NCBI GenBank assembly: GCA_036936605.1
Contig: JAUPFV010000001.1
Span: 70,451,910-70,515,909, forward strand
Direction of reading: 5' to 3'
DNA: 64,000 nucleotides
Source of the DNA: Limnanthes douglasii subsp. nivea
Lineage: Eukaryota; Streptophyta; Magnoliopsida; Brassicales; Limnanthaceae
Shown: piece after piece, positions 1 through 11,416 of the stretch
How positions within the stretch are numbered: position 1 is the first letter of the stretch
How the letters are laid out: every line of letters starts with the position of its first letter
The notes under the pieces: generated by a model
Seen by the model: the letters and a program-made list of their open reading frames with translations, nothing else
Databases searched by the model: none
What the model was told of the DNA's origin: nothing
Translations under genes and position numbers: made by a program

Positions 1-72
1 GATTAATTGTAATAAAGCTGTCAAAAGATTACCATATTTGGGATACAACCTTTCCTTGAGACAGAGATGTAG

Positions 73-432
73 GATGTTATTGTGCAATTGGTTTGACTAG
101 TTGAGACTAGTCTTAATATATTATCAAGTAAATTGGAGAATGTTAAATGCACGCCTGTTAGAATATACTCCTTCCGTCTCATAATATCAATCGTTTAAGA
201 TTTTTTCGTTAATATTAAGAAAAGTAATCATGATTTTGAAAGAATAAAAGAAAATAAATTTGATTGGTAGAGTTAATAACTTGTGCAATAGGCTAACTAT
301 TTTATTGGTTGAAAGTAAAATATATGTATTCAATTATGCATTGGAAAATGAAAAAGACAAATATTATAAAATAAAATATTTCTTCTAGAAAGACACATAT
401 TATGAGACACAGGGACTATTATGATTAGTGCG
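73..432. mobile_element. LTR-derived remnant split by a MITE
   Basis: Bases 95-166 and 419-432 resemble the start of the LTR-like insertion at 53786 onward. Both copies share a run around TATTATCAA, then TGCACGC, TGTTAGA and ATGATTAG in the same order. The block at 168-416 is absent from the 53.8-kb copy, so it entered later. Beyond about 432 the similarity fades and no second LTR or internal region is seen. The relationship is by eye and the outer limits are approximate. Confidence 0.5.
168..416. mobile_element. Stowaway-like MITE (249 bp)
   Basis: The left end begins CTCCTTCCGTCTCATAATAT. The right 20 bases (397-416) are its reverse complement at 16 of 20 positions. TA dinucleotides flank both ends (166-167 and 417-418), which is the target duplication expected of Tc1/mariner-related Stowaway MITEs. 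The CTCC(C/T)TCCGT(C/T) terminus is a known plant Stowaway signature. There is no coding capacity. The related sequence at 53.8 kb lacks the insert and acts as an empty site. No autonomous partner is present in the window. Confidence 0.85.
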
Positions 433-2139
433 TCCAAAAAATGAAATACGGTTGAAGTTAAATTTTATTTTAAACGATATAGTTTTTTAATGGTTCGTCC
501 TTTTTAAGTAGTTAGGGATCTTAGAATTTAATCTCATTATTTCAAAAACGTTAGACCACTGATTCCATGTCATGTTTGATTTTCATATAGGAGACTAGTA
601 GTGTTGACATTTGTAAACGTAAAAGGGACCACTAGGTTACGTTATAAAATGAGATTAGTAAACTCTCGAACTCCTTAACCACGACGCTAAGCTACATTTG
701 AAACCTAGTTTACATTGTCACTAGAAAAATTGAAATAAATTATATAAATTTCACTAACCAAGAGAATGTGTTACTTAGATCTTAACTTTTTTATCTCGTG
801 TGATATGGTATTCTGGTTCACGAAGAAAATGTGTTTGTCATTCGAAATTATAACCGGTTTTTTGACATAAAACTGTTTTCTTAAAATAGAAGATCATAAT
901 AAAAATATTCATTCTTGTTATTCAAAAGAAACTCTAAGATTTTGGAAAGCTTAACATCTAGATTGGAATACATAAGTAGTATTATCCCAAAGTATGTGTT
1001 CAGATATGCTAGTTGTGGAGGTTGAAGTTTATGTTCTTAATAACTCTTTTAAAAAATTGTATATGGATGTGCAAGAGTAAGATCTACCTATTTAAGCATT
1101 AAGTTTAGCCATTTGAAGAAGCTAGGAATTGGATTTGATATGCTTAAGAAGGATAAGGACACATAGACTAGTAAAAATAGTGTTAAGTAAGAACATTTGA
1201 GAATATAAATTTATGTATATATTATTCAGAACTTATTCGAAACCACCATCCATCACAAATCACATTTCAAGTCCCACTTCAAACTTTCCATTCCTTGTGT
1301 AGCCCCCCATAAAGGCAATTTAAAATTTTAATTATGCGGGTAGCATCTTCTATAAAGGCATTCGAGTCGGGCTAAGAAAAAGTTTGACTTTTGGGATACG
1401 GTCGGATTATATTCAAAGCACTCCACCATGAATAATAGTTTTTTTGGGGTTGGATGTGATATTGTTGAATGTTATAAAGCCATACTGAAAAGTGGGTTTG
1501 CTTTGTATAGAGATGAAGCACATTCAATGACAAGCATTGGTTGGAAGAAAATGAGATGATGGAAAGTCACTTCAAAAATAATAGACAAAAATGTTTCTTT
1601 CGTTTTCAATTTCTTTAGAATCGAATGAGATGTTGGTGGGGTTTTTTCCGCTTCACAAACGGAACAAAAACTTTAGAATTCACACGATGAAAAAATAAAT
1701 TTGAAAGGACCAACGATTAGAAAATGAGACATATTTTGTTAGAATATCCTAATCATACTTGATATTTTTTTATCAACGAATCATTTAAGGACATCTCTGT
1801 GTTAGGTAGGGAACGTGTCCTAATTTTTTGAATGAGCTCATCCTTCTAGCCTACCATTTATTTATTGATCAGTTGACGACTCATACTTCTCATGCGTCTC
1901 TGTGGGGCTCTTTCATATAGGATTTCTCCTAGAAGTCCTTTGAGTCGATTAAATAGAAACCCCAAGCTGACTTGGCTCTTCCATCGATGATCTACTTCTC
2001 CATTTTAGTTGTGCATACTTGTTTGAAAACTCTATCATGCAATGAATCCAACCCCGATAAGATTAGAGTATTAAATTCCTCCTCCATAAAATCCATTCTG
2101 GGTCGGAGGATCAACTAGTCCATCTCATATAGAAACCAA
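433..2139. other. No gene recognised
   Basis: AT-rich DNA with frequent stops in all frames. No domain motif, RNA gene, tandem repeat or terminal repeat could be supported here. Confidence 0.6.
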
Positions 2140-2257
2140 GAATAACGAATATTTGATTGAATCTTAGACCTCATATGCAACATAAAAATAGTGTATATTT
2201 TCAAACAAATACATTGAATGTGGAATGTGGAATGTAAAATCTTTCTTCACTATCAAA
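2140..2257 (-). repeat. Copia A 3' LTR remnant
   Basis: This segment matches the distal part of the LTR at 16124-16541, sharing the GTGTATATTT and TTGAATGTGGAAT blocks followed by a TTC(T/C)TCACTATCAA end. A purine-rich tract on the minus strand (AAGGGGAAGA) lies just inside at 2262-2273 and is the likely polypurine tract. The rest of the LTR at lower coordinates is not recognisable. Confidence 0.65.
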
Positions 2258-2469
2258 AAATCTTCCCCTTGAGGCGAATACCCTTTATTCACTATCGACA
2301 AAGAAACTTTTTTTCTTCTGACTCACCAAATGCCCCTAAGGAATTCACTTGATGTTGCAAACATTAATCCAGTTTAAGCACTCTCTAAACTTTCAAATTG
2401 ATATTCTCTTGGTCATTATATATGTTGGATTATCGTGTATGGATACTTTCTTCACATCAACCTTTTGAT

Positions 2470-4471
2470 ATTATATCACGAATAAAATGATACCTCACAT
2501 CTATGTGTTTTGTACGCTCGTAGTACATATGGTTCATTGTAAGGTGTATGATGCTTTAACTATCAAAAAACACTTTTGTAGTAGTCATATCCAAGACCAA
2601 ATCTTCCGCCACACCTTGCAACCATATTGCCTCTTTAACTGCTTCTGTTACCGCAGTGTACTTTGCTTTTGTTGGAGACAATGCTACAGTAATTTGCAAC
2701 TATGCTTTTCAACTGATCACATCCCCAGCTAGAGTAAGTACATATATTGTCAGAGATCTCATTTTATCCATATCACTTGTAAAATCAGAATCAACAAAAA
2801 CAATCACTAATCCTGCAATATCATTTAGTGATCTACCAATATCGGTCTTGTTAAAATTTAAGCTAATGTTTGCAGTATTCTTAAGATACCAAAGTATTTA
2901 TTTCAGAACATGCCAATGTTCTTTCGCAAGACATCCGATGTACCTGCTAACTACTATAACCATATGTGAAATATCAGGACGTGTGCATATCATAACATAC
3001 ATGATAGTACCAACTGCACTTGAATATGGAACCTTCGATATTTATTTCAACTCAGCATCGCCATTGGCCGGTCCTGTTGCAGAAAACTTGAAATGAGTAA
3101 CAAACGGGATGCTAACTGCCTTAGCATCAAACATGTTGGATCCTTGTAGCACTTTATTAATATAGCTTCTTTAAGACAAGTGTCATGATCATACAGTTCT
3201 TTTCCTGATAATATTCATACCAATAATATTCTTTGCTCTACCCAAATCCTTCATTTCAATCTCAACACTAATCTGCTTCTTTATATGCACATGTGTGACA
3301 TACTACAAAAAGTAGTAAGCATATCAACCACATACAAAAAAAATTAAACATAAGAATCATCTGACATCTTTTGATGATATACACAATTGTCATATAGACT
3401 CACTGTGAAAACGTTTGACACCATCAAAGTATCAAAATGTTTATACCATTGCCTATGTGATTGTTTCAAACTATGCAGTGACCTTTTCAGCAGATAAACT
3501 TTGTCCTTCACATTAGGTTCAATAAATCCCTCTAGTTGTCTCATGTCGATTCACTCATCCAATTCACCATTTAGAAAGGAAGTCTTCACATCTAACTGTT
3601 CAAGCTCTAAATATTGCACAACTATCATGGCTAACAAAACTCGAATCGAACTATGCTTCACCACTAGAGAAAATACTTTATTGGAACCGATTCCTTCCTT
3701 TTGAGTAAAACCCTTAACAACCAATCTTGCCTTGAATCGAGATGCCTCAACCCCTGGATTACTTTCCTTTTTCTCTGGTACCCATTTACTTCCTATTACA
3801 TTCTGTCCTTTAGGAAAGTTGAGAAGCTTTCATGTTTTATTCTAATAGAGATATTCAATCGCTTGCCCCATAGAACCAATCCACCGTTATGTCTCTGAAC
3901 TCGCTATAGGTTCTTATAGCTACTAGGTTACTAAATCTCAACTTCTTCTGCAACTGACATATCATATACAACTATATTTTTATACCTTTTTGGTAGTCTA
4001 ATATCTCTTTTTTTCTGCCAAATGTTATGCTATAAGGTTATTGTTCTGGTTCTGGCGCATCATCATCACTATCATCCGATGCTGACCCTTCACCTCTTGA
4101 TTCTGGATCCACCTCAGGTCGCTCGAATTATTGGACATGCTAGGAACTGACTTTACTTCAAGCTCCACGTGTTTAATCACAACCGATCCTAATTCGACTA
4201 TTCCTCATACTTCATTTTGACTGTCTAGCAAAGCAAACTCGTTAAAAGTCACGTCTCTACTGATGAGAATACCTGGAGACTTTAGAGATGTACACCATAA
4301 CCTATATTCTTTCACTCTAGTAGCATATCCTAGAAATATGCACCTCTTTGCCTTCGGCTCAAGCTTACCATCTCTCATCCGAACACCCTCAAATATTCGT
4401 AACCAACCGATGATCTAGACGAAATCACAAAAAGAGTTTTACAAGCAATAATTTTTTATGGAGACCGATTC
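2470..4471 (-). pseudogene. Copia A pol, 3' half (integrase end, RT, RNase H)
   Basis: Read on the minus strand from 4471 down, the fragments give the integrase end (KLEPKAKRCIFLGYA), then RT, then RNase H. The RT piece at 3344-3544 matches the copia segment LLK(K/R)SLHSLKQS with WYKHFD. RNase H at about 2480-2860 still shows LSPTKAKYTAVTEAVKE and the downstream ERTKHIDVRYHF motif. The RT catalytic YVDD is changed to YVVD next to an in-frame stop. Repeated stops and frame changes show this is a decayed pseudogene. Plus-strand ORFs of up to 146 codons over the same DNA are antisense shadows. Confidence 0.82.
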
Positions 4472-4476
4472 ATAAA

Positions 4477-4884
4477 TGGTGTGGTTTATTTTCGTCTGAT
4501 GGTAAGTTTGTAATTTTGGTTTAGATTTATGTAGAAGTTTGTGAGTATTTAATATTTAGGTAGAGCGTAGAGGGAGAATTAAGCAGCCTGGTTGTATTTA
4601 ATTTTCATTACCCTCATTTAATGTTGGTGGTTGGGTATCTATACCCTTACATTTGCGCCTTATGGGCTTTCAAGTCATGTTTAATGGACCTGAGTCAAGT
4701 TTAAGGACCCATGAGCTCTTAGTAGGAGAGCAGGAAGCTTAGTTAAGAAATGATTAGGTTTTAAGTACTTTAGTTCTGTTCGGACAATCCAATGGATGAT
4801 GGTGTCCGAATTGTCACCGTCCGGTTAGGTAGACATTGTCCGAACTGACCCTGTCCGATCTGCTAACGGGATCCGGACTCATTA
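4477..4884 (-). repeat. Gypsy 3' LTR (408 bp)
   Basis: Aligns end to end with 13824-14231. It is the 3' LTR because pol is on the minus strand and the polypurine tract lies next to its high end. It holds several copies of TCCGGA/TCCGAA-type motifs. Its final plus-strand bases are CATTA instead of CATCA, a single change from the canonical CA end. Confidence 0.92.
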
Positions 4885-4898
4885 GTAGCCCCTTTTTT
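4885..4898 (-). other. Gypsy polypurine tract
   Basis: On the minus strand this reads AAAAAAGGGGCTAC, directly before the 3' LTR. That is the position and composition expected of the plus-strand DNA synthesis primer. Confidence 0.75.
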
Positions 4899-5225
4899 AG
4901 GTGTTTGTTCAAAAACCTTTGTCAAAACCTGAAAAATAGTCTATTGCTAGTGACAGTTACATCCGGACAGGTCCTCCGAATTGTGTCATAGCTTTATCCG
5001 GACTGAAAAAAGCTCTTTGAATCTAAACGGTTTTTTGCCAAAGTTCGTGGGACACGTGTCTCTCTGTGGTTCGTTACTTCAGCCGTTTTTTCACCTCGAA
5101 TTTCGCATCCACCTTCTCTGAAAAGCAACCTCTTCATTAAATGAAGGTGACATCAGCGTTGTTTCTTAATCATTGCAAATCTTTTTGAATTCTCCTAGGA
5201 ATCAAAGCACCTTTTTGGGGTTTAC

Positions 5226-5234
5226 TATAAATTA
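5226..5234 (+). promoter_or_regulatory. Possible TATA box for the antisense gene
   Basis: TATAAATTA lies about 100 bp upstream of the first plus-strand ATG of the reversed gene at 5325, inside the element and outside the LTR. It could serve a promoter independent of the LTRs. Only the motif and its spacing support this, in AT-rich DNA where chance matches are common. Confidence 0.3.
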
Positions 5235-5324
5235 AAACACTTTTCCACTGTTTTACTATCACCTTCATTTTCACTTTGTGAATTTCCAGAGCTTTCTCTC
5301 TCAAACACAAGTTCTTCACTTTGG

Positions 5325-8301
5325 TTGTTTATGTTCACGGCTAGGAATGCTTTAATCAGAGGCGGGTGGCTCAATCTATCAGAATTAGAAAAGGCACAAA
5401 AAGTTGAAAGGAAAAGGCGCATTGCAGCAGGCTTACCTACCTCCGCTATCGACAAATCAGTAACCTCAAACTCAGAACCTGACCAGGGTTCCTCCTCAAC
5501 AAAAAATGTTAAACCGAGGAGATTATTTCAAACCAACCTTTCTCCCATTGTCTCAGGCTCATCGATTCAAGAATCAGAACCCACCGTTGAACCAGGGCCA
5601 ACAGTTACTAGCTTAAAAAAGCCTTCCTCATTCATATCTATGGGGTCGGATGCAGATACTTCTCCCAACAAACTGGTCGATCGAAGAAGAGGTCGGCTGG
5701 TTAAGGGGTAAGCTTCCAAAGGCACCCCTTCAAAATCAGGTGCCAAGGATAGCAATACATGGTCAGAGGCACCCATAAAAGTACCCAAGGACAGGTTGTC
5801 CGGACCGGAGGCCACTAGCTCAAGTCCCCGAAGAGAAACCTCCGGACCGGAGGCCACTGGCTCAAGTCCCCGAAGAGAAACCTCCACATCATAGCCCCAG
5901 CCAGAGGCTAGAGTCCAGGAGAGTATTGAAGCTCAACAGTCCGGAGGCCAGACTGAACCAACTCCAAACTCCCCCCCCCCCCCCCCACAAAGACAACTGA
6001 AAACCCTTCCTCGGTAATGGTGGAAATAATGGAGGATTTTATCGAAGAGGCTTCATTCGAGTCTGAACCCTCCGGAGAGACTAGTGATGTTGCTGCTGTT
6101 AAGAAGGATAAGGGCAAAGAGTAACTATTCCTTAGGCATCCAGAATTACCCGAAATCCTCGAAGGAAAAGTGGGACCTTGTTTCCACAAGGTAAGCGTTA
6201 AATATCTTCTTGCCTTACAAAAAATGAAGTATACTTTCATCCATACAGCCTAGTTGGGCCGGATGCGTACGAAGTGGGGGATTCTGGAGAACGTAAAGAT
6301 AAGAATCCCCATAGACCCCAAAACCCCAATGGACTGCAAACTCAGTGAAATAGTCATCTTCACTGAGCTTTTTAACTGAGGTTTAAGCTTCCGCTTAGAT
6401 TCAGAGATAGTTAGGTATTTCCACCTCATCAAGCTCTGCCCTAGTCAACTGAGCCCCAACGCCTGGTACACACTTATGGCCTGCATCATGGCCTCCAGGC
6501 TCTCCGGGATTCCTTTACTAATGGAGGAATTCGCGGCTGTGGCCAGTCTCTGCAGAAACCACGAAATTCTCTTCTATCATTTCAACATGGGTGATAATTA
6601 TAAAGCAGTGGATGATCTGCTTGAGTCGGAGAGAAATTGGAGGACTCAATTCCTGTTCGTAAGCGGCGCTTGGGAGAATGGGAGGAAAATTAAAGCTGGA
6701 GTCAATCCGAGTCTCCTCACCAGCAGATGGAGGAGTGATCGTAAGGATCCTACCTTACATTCTTATTTTTACTTTTATCGAATTTTCCCAAAGACTTCAA
6801 TGACTATCTAAAGGCCGGGCAGATCATTTGTACCAAGATCAACACTTGGGCTGCTGAAAAGTGGGAGAACCGGTTTCATGATGCTTTTACAGGAGGCAAT
6901 TTTGCAAGATCTCATCTCTGGAACACTACTGGCTGGAGGGACTTGACCTGGGAAGAACTCACCACTCCACCCTCTCCGGATGTAGTCCTCAAGAGAACAC
7001 ACGAACCGGACGGGTCACTATACTTGCCATGTCGGTCCAAGACCCCAAGTAAAATGAAAGGCAAGAAAGGGAAAGGTAAGAAGGTTGCAGGTGAGGTTAA
7101 TCTTGCCGAGGTGGAGGAGGCTGCTCCAACAAACCCAGAGGGGCCAGCCCCAAGCCAGATTGATGCTGCTCTGCTAAAAGTGGTAGAGCATGAAAGTGCT
7201 AGGGAAGAGGCTAAATCCCCAAAACCCCCAAGGGTTCCGAAGAGAGACCAAAAACGGGGAGCAGAAAGCAAGGATAGGGAGGCCAAGAAGAAAAAGACCC
7301 CCAGGGGTGATGAACTTTCTCTCCGGCCTACAGAGCCCTTCCCTCCTGTTGACCCTAATGATCCCACAAGAGCAGAAGGGATCCCTGGTGACTTTCAGAC
7401 CGACGAGGTTGAAGGAGGAGACCTCAGCATTGATGGTGTTGACATCACAGGGCTTGATGGACTTGGTGATTATTTTGCAAACCTACCCAGAGACGACATT
7501 GTTGGGCCTTACCTCCCCCCAAGCACTTCGAACACCGTTACTTTTAATGGTAAAACTTTCACTGTTTCAAGTGAGAGTGAAACTATAACTCACTCCATAC
7601 TGAGTACCGTTCAACCAGTGTTGGTCCTAAAGAAGCAAGTACGAGGTCAGGCAGCAATTATTACCTCCCTTAACTCCGACAAAGAAAAGTTGTCCAACGA
7701 TCTCCTTACTGCTACCCAAAACGCTGAGGTTTTGAAGGGAGAAAACGAGGAGCTAAAGAAGAGCCAAGAGGGGTGGTCCACAAAGGTTTCCACTTTAGAA
7801 GATACTGTCAAAGACCTCCGGGGGAAGCTGTCTGGATTAGAGAAAGATCTAACTTCTTCAAAAGAGGAGGCAAAAGCCAAGGATCAAGTCATTCATAACT
7901 TGATAAATGACAAGATTGCGCTTGAGAACACAGTGTCCAAGGCTGCAGAGGAGAAAGCAGATCTGCTAAGGGAGCAAGAGGCCAAAATTCAGGCCAAGAT
8001 CGATGCTTATGCCAACAATGTAATAGATACTCAAGAGCAAATGTATGCCAAGGTGAAGTCGGACATGGTCTTGCTCTTTCATGAGAAGTTCCCGAAGAGG
8101 AACCTAGGATATTTGTGGCTTCACGTAGAGTACGAAGACCTTCCCTTCCACACCATGGCTGATGGAGACTTGCATGATTATTCTAGTGCTTCCTCCTCTG
8201 ACGAAGAAGAAAACACCGGGGAGGGCCCATATGAAGAGAAGGACAATCCCAAGAAGAAAAAGACAAGTGAGGTTGAGCCATCTTCAAAGGCTCAGTCTTA
8301 G
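5325..8301 (+). pseudogene. Reversed accessory gene of the Tat-type element, coiled-coil protein
   Basis: Plus-strand open stretches at 5325-5711, 6476-6811 and 6943-8301 (452 codons) form one broken gene opposite to pol. The middle part (ESERNWRTQFLFVSGAWE) recalls proteins annotated as putative gypsy-type transposon protein. The last part has a lysine-rich basic stretch (KGKKGKGKK), a long heptad-like coiled coil at about residues 230-350 of the 452, and an acidic, serine-rich tail ending at 8301. Breaks include a stop at 5712, a 16-base C run at 5971-5986, and an internal repeat at 5798-5883. Several Tat-lineage elements, such as maize Grande, carry an extra ORF in this place and direction. 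Function is unknown. Confidence 0.72.
5798..5883. repeat. Two tandem copies of a ~42-bp segment
   Basis: A segment starting TCCGGACCGGAGGCCACT and ending CGAAGAGAAACC occurs twice in a row with one clear mismatch (AGCTC versus GGCTC). It lies in the reversed gene and is a recent local duplication. Confidence 0.8.
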
Positions 8302-8345
8302 ATTATGAATTATCTTTTCACCTTTTACTTTGTTTGAACTAAAGT

Positions 8346-8443
8346 CCTTGGAAGGCCAAGGCATTTTTGTAATTGTGTCCGGCATTTGAGCGGATAGACC
8401 TTTTATTTTGTCTGACAGTTTTAAAGTCCTTGGAAGGCCAAGG
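8346..8443. repeat. Pair of identical short hairpins downstream of the reversed gene
   Basis: CCTTGGAAGGCCAAGG, a perfect 6-bp stem with a 4-base loop, occurs at 8346-8361 and again at 8428-8443. Both copies sit inside a longer repeated block beginning AAAGTCCTTGG. The pair starts 45 bp after the stop of the reversed gene and could lie in its 3' untranslated region. No function is shown. Confidence 0.6.
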
Positions 8444-8803
8444 CACTTGGGTTATTTCAATGAATATCTCTGTTTTGCACAACTCTTGCATTATTTCGTA
8501 GTTTGTTTTAATTTTGGTGGCTAGTGTTTAAATAACCCTTAGTTATTTCATAATCATTCTAAAGTGAGAGTGTTTAAATTCTCTGATGACAAATGTTTAA
8601 GTAGTCATCATTCCTTTAATTAAATCCGGATGGTGTGACAAAAAACAAAGTAAGAACACTTCGAATTTTTAAGAAGGCATCAAATTTTATAAAAAACACC
8701 CGGACACCTCATTAAAACCTCCCCGCGCCACCAGGGTCGGAAAGAGTATGCCCCCAAATATTTACATGGATTTTCAAACAAGTAAATATTTACATTGCTT
8801 CTA

Positions 8804-10010
8804 TTATAAGTACATCCGGAGATGTTCAATATTCCACGGATGATTCAAAACCCTTGCATCCTTGTCTTCTAGCCAGTATGTTCCAGGTTTAAGCCTTTCA
8901 ATGACCATATAAGGTCCTTCCCAAGTTAGGGCTAGTTTTCCGAGCAGCTTCTCTTTAGTGTGTAAGAAGACTTTTTTTAATACCTTGTCCCCTGGCTGAA
9001 AATCTCTTCTTTTAACTCTGGAAGCAAACCTGCTTCTCATCAAACCCTGATAGTGTGCAGCTCTAAGGTGAGCCTTAACTCGTCTTTCTTCTATTAGGTC
9101 AAGCTGACCCCTGATTGCCACTTCATTAGCGTGTTCGGAGAAATTGTGAACTCGAAAGGAAGGGAGAGTCGCCTCTATGGGAGCTATAGCATCCATCCCA
9201 TATACCAAGGCAAAAGGTGACTCTTGTGTTGCAGCCCCAGGAGTGGTCCGATAGGCCCACAAAACCTCTTGTAAATAACTAGGCCATTTTCCAGCAGCCC
9301 CTTCTAAATTTTTCTTCAAACCGGACAGTATAGTTCTGTTAGCCACTTCAACTTGACCGTTTGCTTGTGGGTGGAAAGGTGAAGAGAAACAATGTTGTAT
9401 ACCCCTAGAGGCACAGAAACTCTCCATTTCCTTGTTGTCGAACTGTGGCCCATCGTCTGTCGTTATCTTCTGTGGAACACCAAATCTGCAACATATATTG
9501 GATAAAATGAATTTTATGACAGCTTTTGATGTTGTAACTGCCAATGGGGCTGCTTCAATCCACTTTTAAAAATAATCAATCGCAACAATTATTGTCCTGC
9601 ACCCTACGGATACCATAGGAAGAGGTCCCACCAAATCCAGTCCCCATCGAGCGAAAGTTATAGGTCCAGAAATTGACTCTGAAGGGATGGTCGGGACATG
9701 AATTTCATTGTTATATCTCTGGCATGGATTACACCTTCTCACCAGCTCCTTAGCATCTCGCATTATAGAGGGCCAATAATAGCAAGCCAGTAAAACCCTC
9801 CTTGTTAGAGCCCTGAATCCACAGTGAGCTGATCCCTCACCATCATGTAATTCGGAGAGGACTACTTGAGACTCATCATCTCCCAAACATCGCAAAAGAG
9901 GTTTACTGTAAGACTTTTTATACAGAACGTCTCTTAGTATGATAAAACCACGAGCCTTGTGCTTCATTTTTCTTGCTAGTGATTTATCTGGAGGCAAGAT
10001 GCCATCGGAG
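8804..10010 (-). pseudogene. Gypsy integrase, split by a nonsense codon
   Basis: The zinc-binding domain lies at 9997-9566, with the H...H...C..C pattern visible as SAHCGF and later RRCNPCQRY. The core and C-terminal part lie at 9544-8804. The core shows KITTDDGPQFDN (second catalytic Asp) and SPFHPQANGQVEVANRTI, the usual site of the catalytic Glu (here NGQVE). A TAA stop near 9567 separates the two parts where YF.KWIEA would be continuous. The C-terminal part (GDKVLKK, LALTWEGPYMV) is a normal gypsy integrase tail. No chromodomain is present, consistent with the non-chromovirus Tat group. Confidence 0.88.
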
Positions 10011-10231
10011 AGATACTGCAGGAGAGGAAATCTCCAATCTTAAGGTTGTTTTATCTGTACATCGAAAATTTATTCCTCTTTACCCACATTAAGCTGAATG
10101 GAAGGGATCTCCAGCACATGGATCCAAAGATATGACTCAGTGTATGCTATGGTTGCCAATGAATCTACTAGTTCATTCTCTGTTCGGGGTATATGCTCAT
10201 AAACAATGCTTTTGAACTTAAGTGCCTCATT

Positions 10232-11412
10232 TTAAAGAAGAAGTAAGTACTTCACTAGTTGCTCCTTTTTTGCCTCAGATTGACCTTGCGCATGGTGGAT
10301 AAGAAGCTGGGAATCACTCATCAGCTTGACCCTTTGGGCCCCACAAATATAAGCTAACTTTAAACCAGCTATAGCTGCTTCGTATTCGGGCTCATTGTTG
10401 GAAGCCCTAAAAGCAAAACATATAGCTTGGTACATTTTGTCACCATATGGAGACCGTTGTACTTCTTTAACATTTCGAGGAGGCTTCATTTGGAATAAAA
10501 CATTAAGCTGGTCCGGATTGGGCCGTATCCCTTGTTCACTTATTATATAGCCCAGGAATTTCCCGGACTGTACTCCGAACACACATTTTTCGGGATTTAG
10601 TTTTAAATTTACTTTTACTAAGTTAGCAAAAGTTTCTTGGAGGTCTGCCAAGTGTAGTTGTTCATCCACACTTTTTACCATCATGTCATCAATGTATACT
10701 TCCATATTTCTTCCAATTTGATTAGCAAAGGCTTTGTTCACTAACCTCTGATAGGTAGCCCCAGCATTTTTCAAACCAAATGGCACTACCTTGTAACAAT
10801 GAAGACCCCTATCAGTGACAAATGTGGTATGCTCCTGATCCTTCGGATCTACTTGAATCCGATTATACCCAGAGAAGGCATCCATGAAAGACAGTAGCTT
10901 ATTCCCAGAAGTGGAATCCACAAGCTGATCAATCCGGGGGACTGGGTATAAATCTTTTGGACAAGCCTATTGAGATCTGTGAAATCAATGCACATACGCC
11001 ACTTGCCATTTTTCTTTTTCACCAAGCCCGGATTGGCTGTCCATAAAGGATACTGAGACTCCTTTATATGCCCCATTTTAGTGAGCCTATCAACTTCTTG
11101 AACAATAACATCAGCCTTTTCCTTGGAAAAATCCCTTCTCTTTTGTACCACAGGTGCTATGTCTCTCCGAATGGATAGGTGGTGTGATATAATATCTGCT
11201 GGAACCCTAGTAACATCAGCATTGCACCAAGCAAAAACATGCTGATGATCTTTTAGAAACTTCAACATTTTAATCTTCAGTTCGGATGGCATTTTGGACC
11301 CTATCTTAACACTTTTTCCCTCTTCCAAAGAGTGTGTTTCAACTTCTTCAACCGGTATCCAGGGTCTCTCTCGGGTCGTCAATTTCACCCTCACCCCCAG
11401 AAAGCCCCTCAA
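10232..11412 (-). pseudogene. Gypsy reverse transcriptase with RNase H, internally deleted
   Basis: RT begins in the 11412-10849 stretch (DIAPVVQKRRDFSKEKADVI, KKKNGKWRMCIDFTDLN) and shifts frame near 10970, where one base appears lost before the ACPKDLYPVPRID-like segment. It continues as DSTSGNKLLSFMDAFSGYNR, VPFGLKNAGATYQRLVN and the catalytic VYIDDMMVKS. After MKPPRNVKEVQR the sequence jumps straight to GDKMYQAICFAFRASNNEPE, which is mid RNase H. The RT connection region and the start of RNase H, some 200 or more residues, are missing. The remaining RNase H (SDSQLLIHHAQGQSEAKKEQL) runs to a stop at 10232. Confidence 0.88.
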
Positions 11413-11416
11413 ACTG

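Noticed and set aside
2487..3898. Plus-strand ORFs of up to 146 codons in copia A
   Set aside because: They are antisense shadows of minus-strand copia RT and RNase H motifs.
5567..7880. Minus-strand ORFs opposite the reversed accessory gene, up to 151 codons
   Set aside because: The plus strand has the long coiled-coil frame; the minus ORFs are Ser/Leu-rich mirror frames without motifs.
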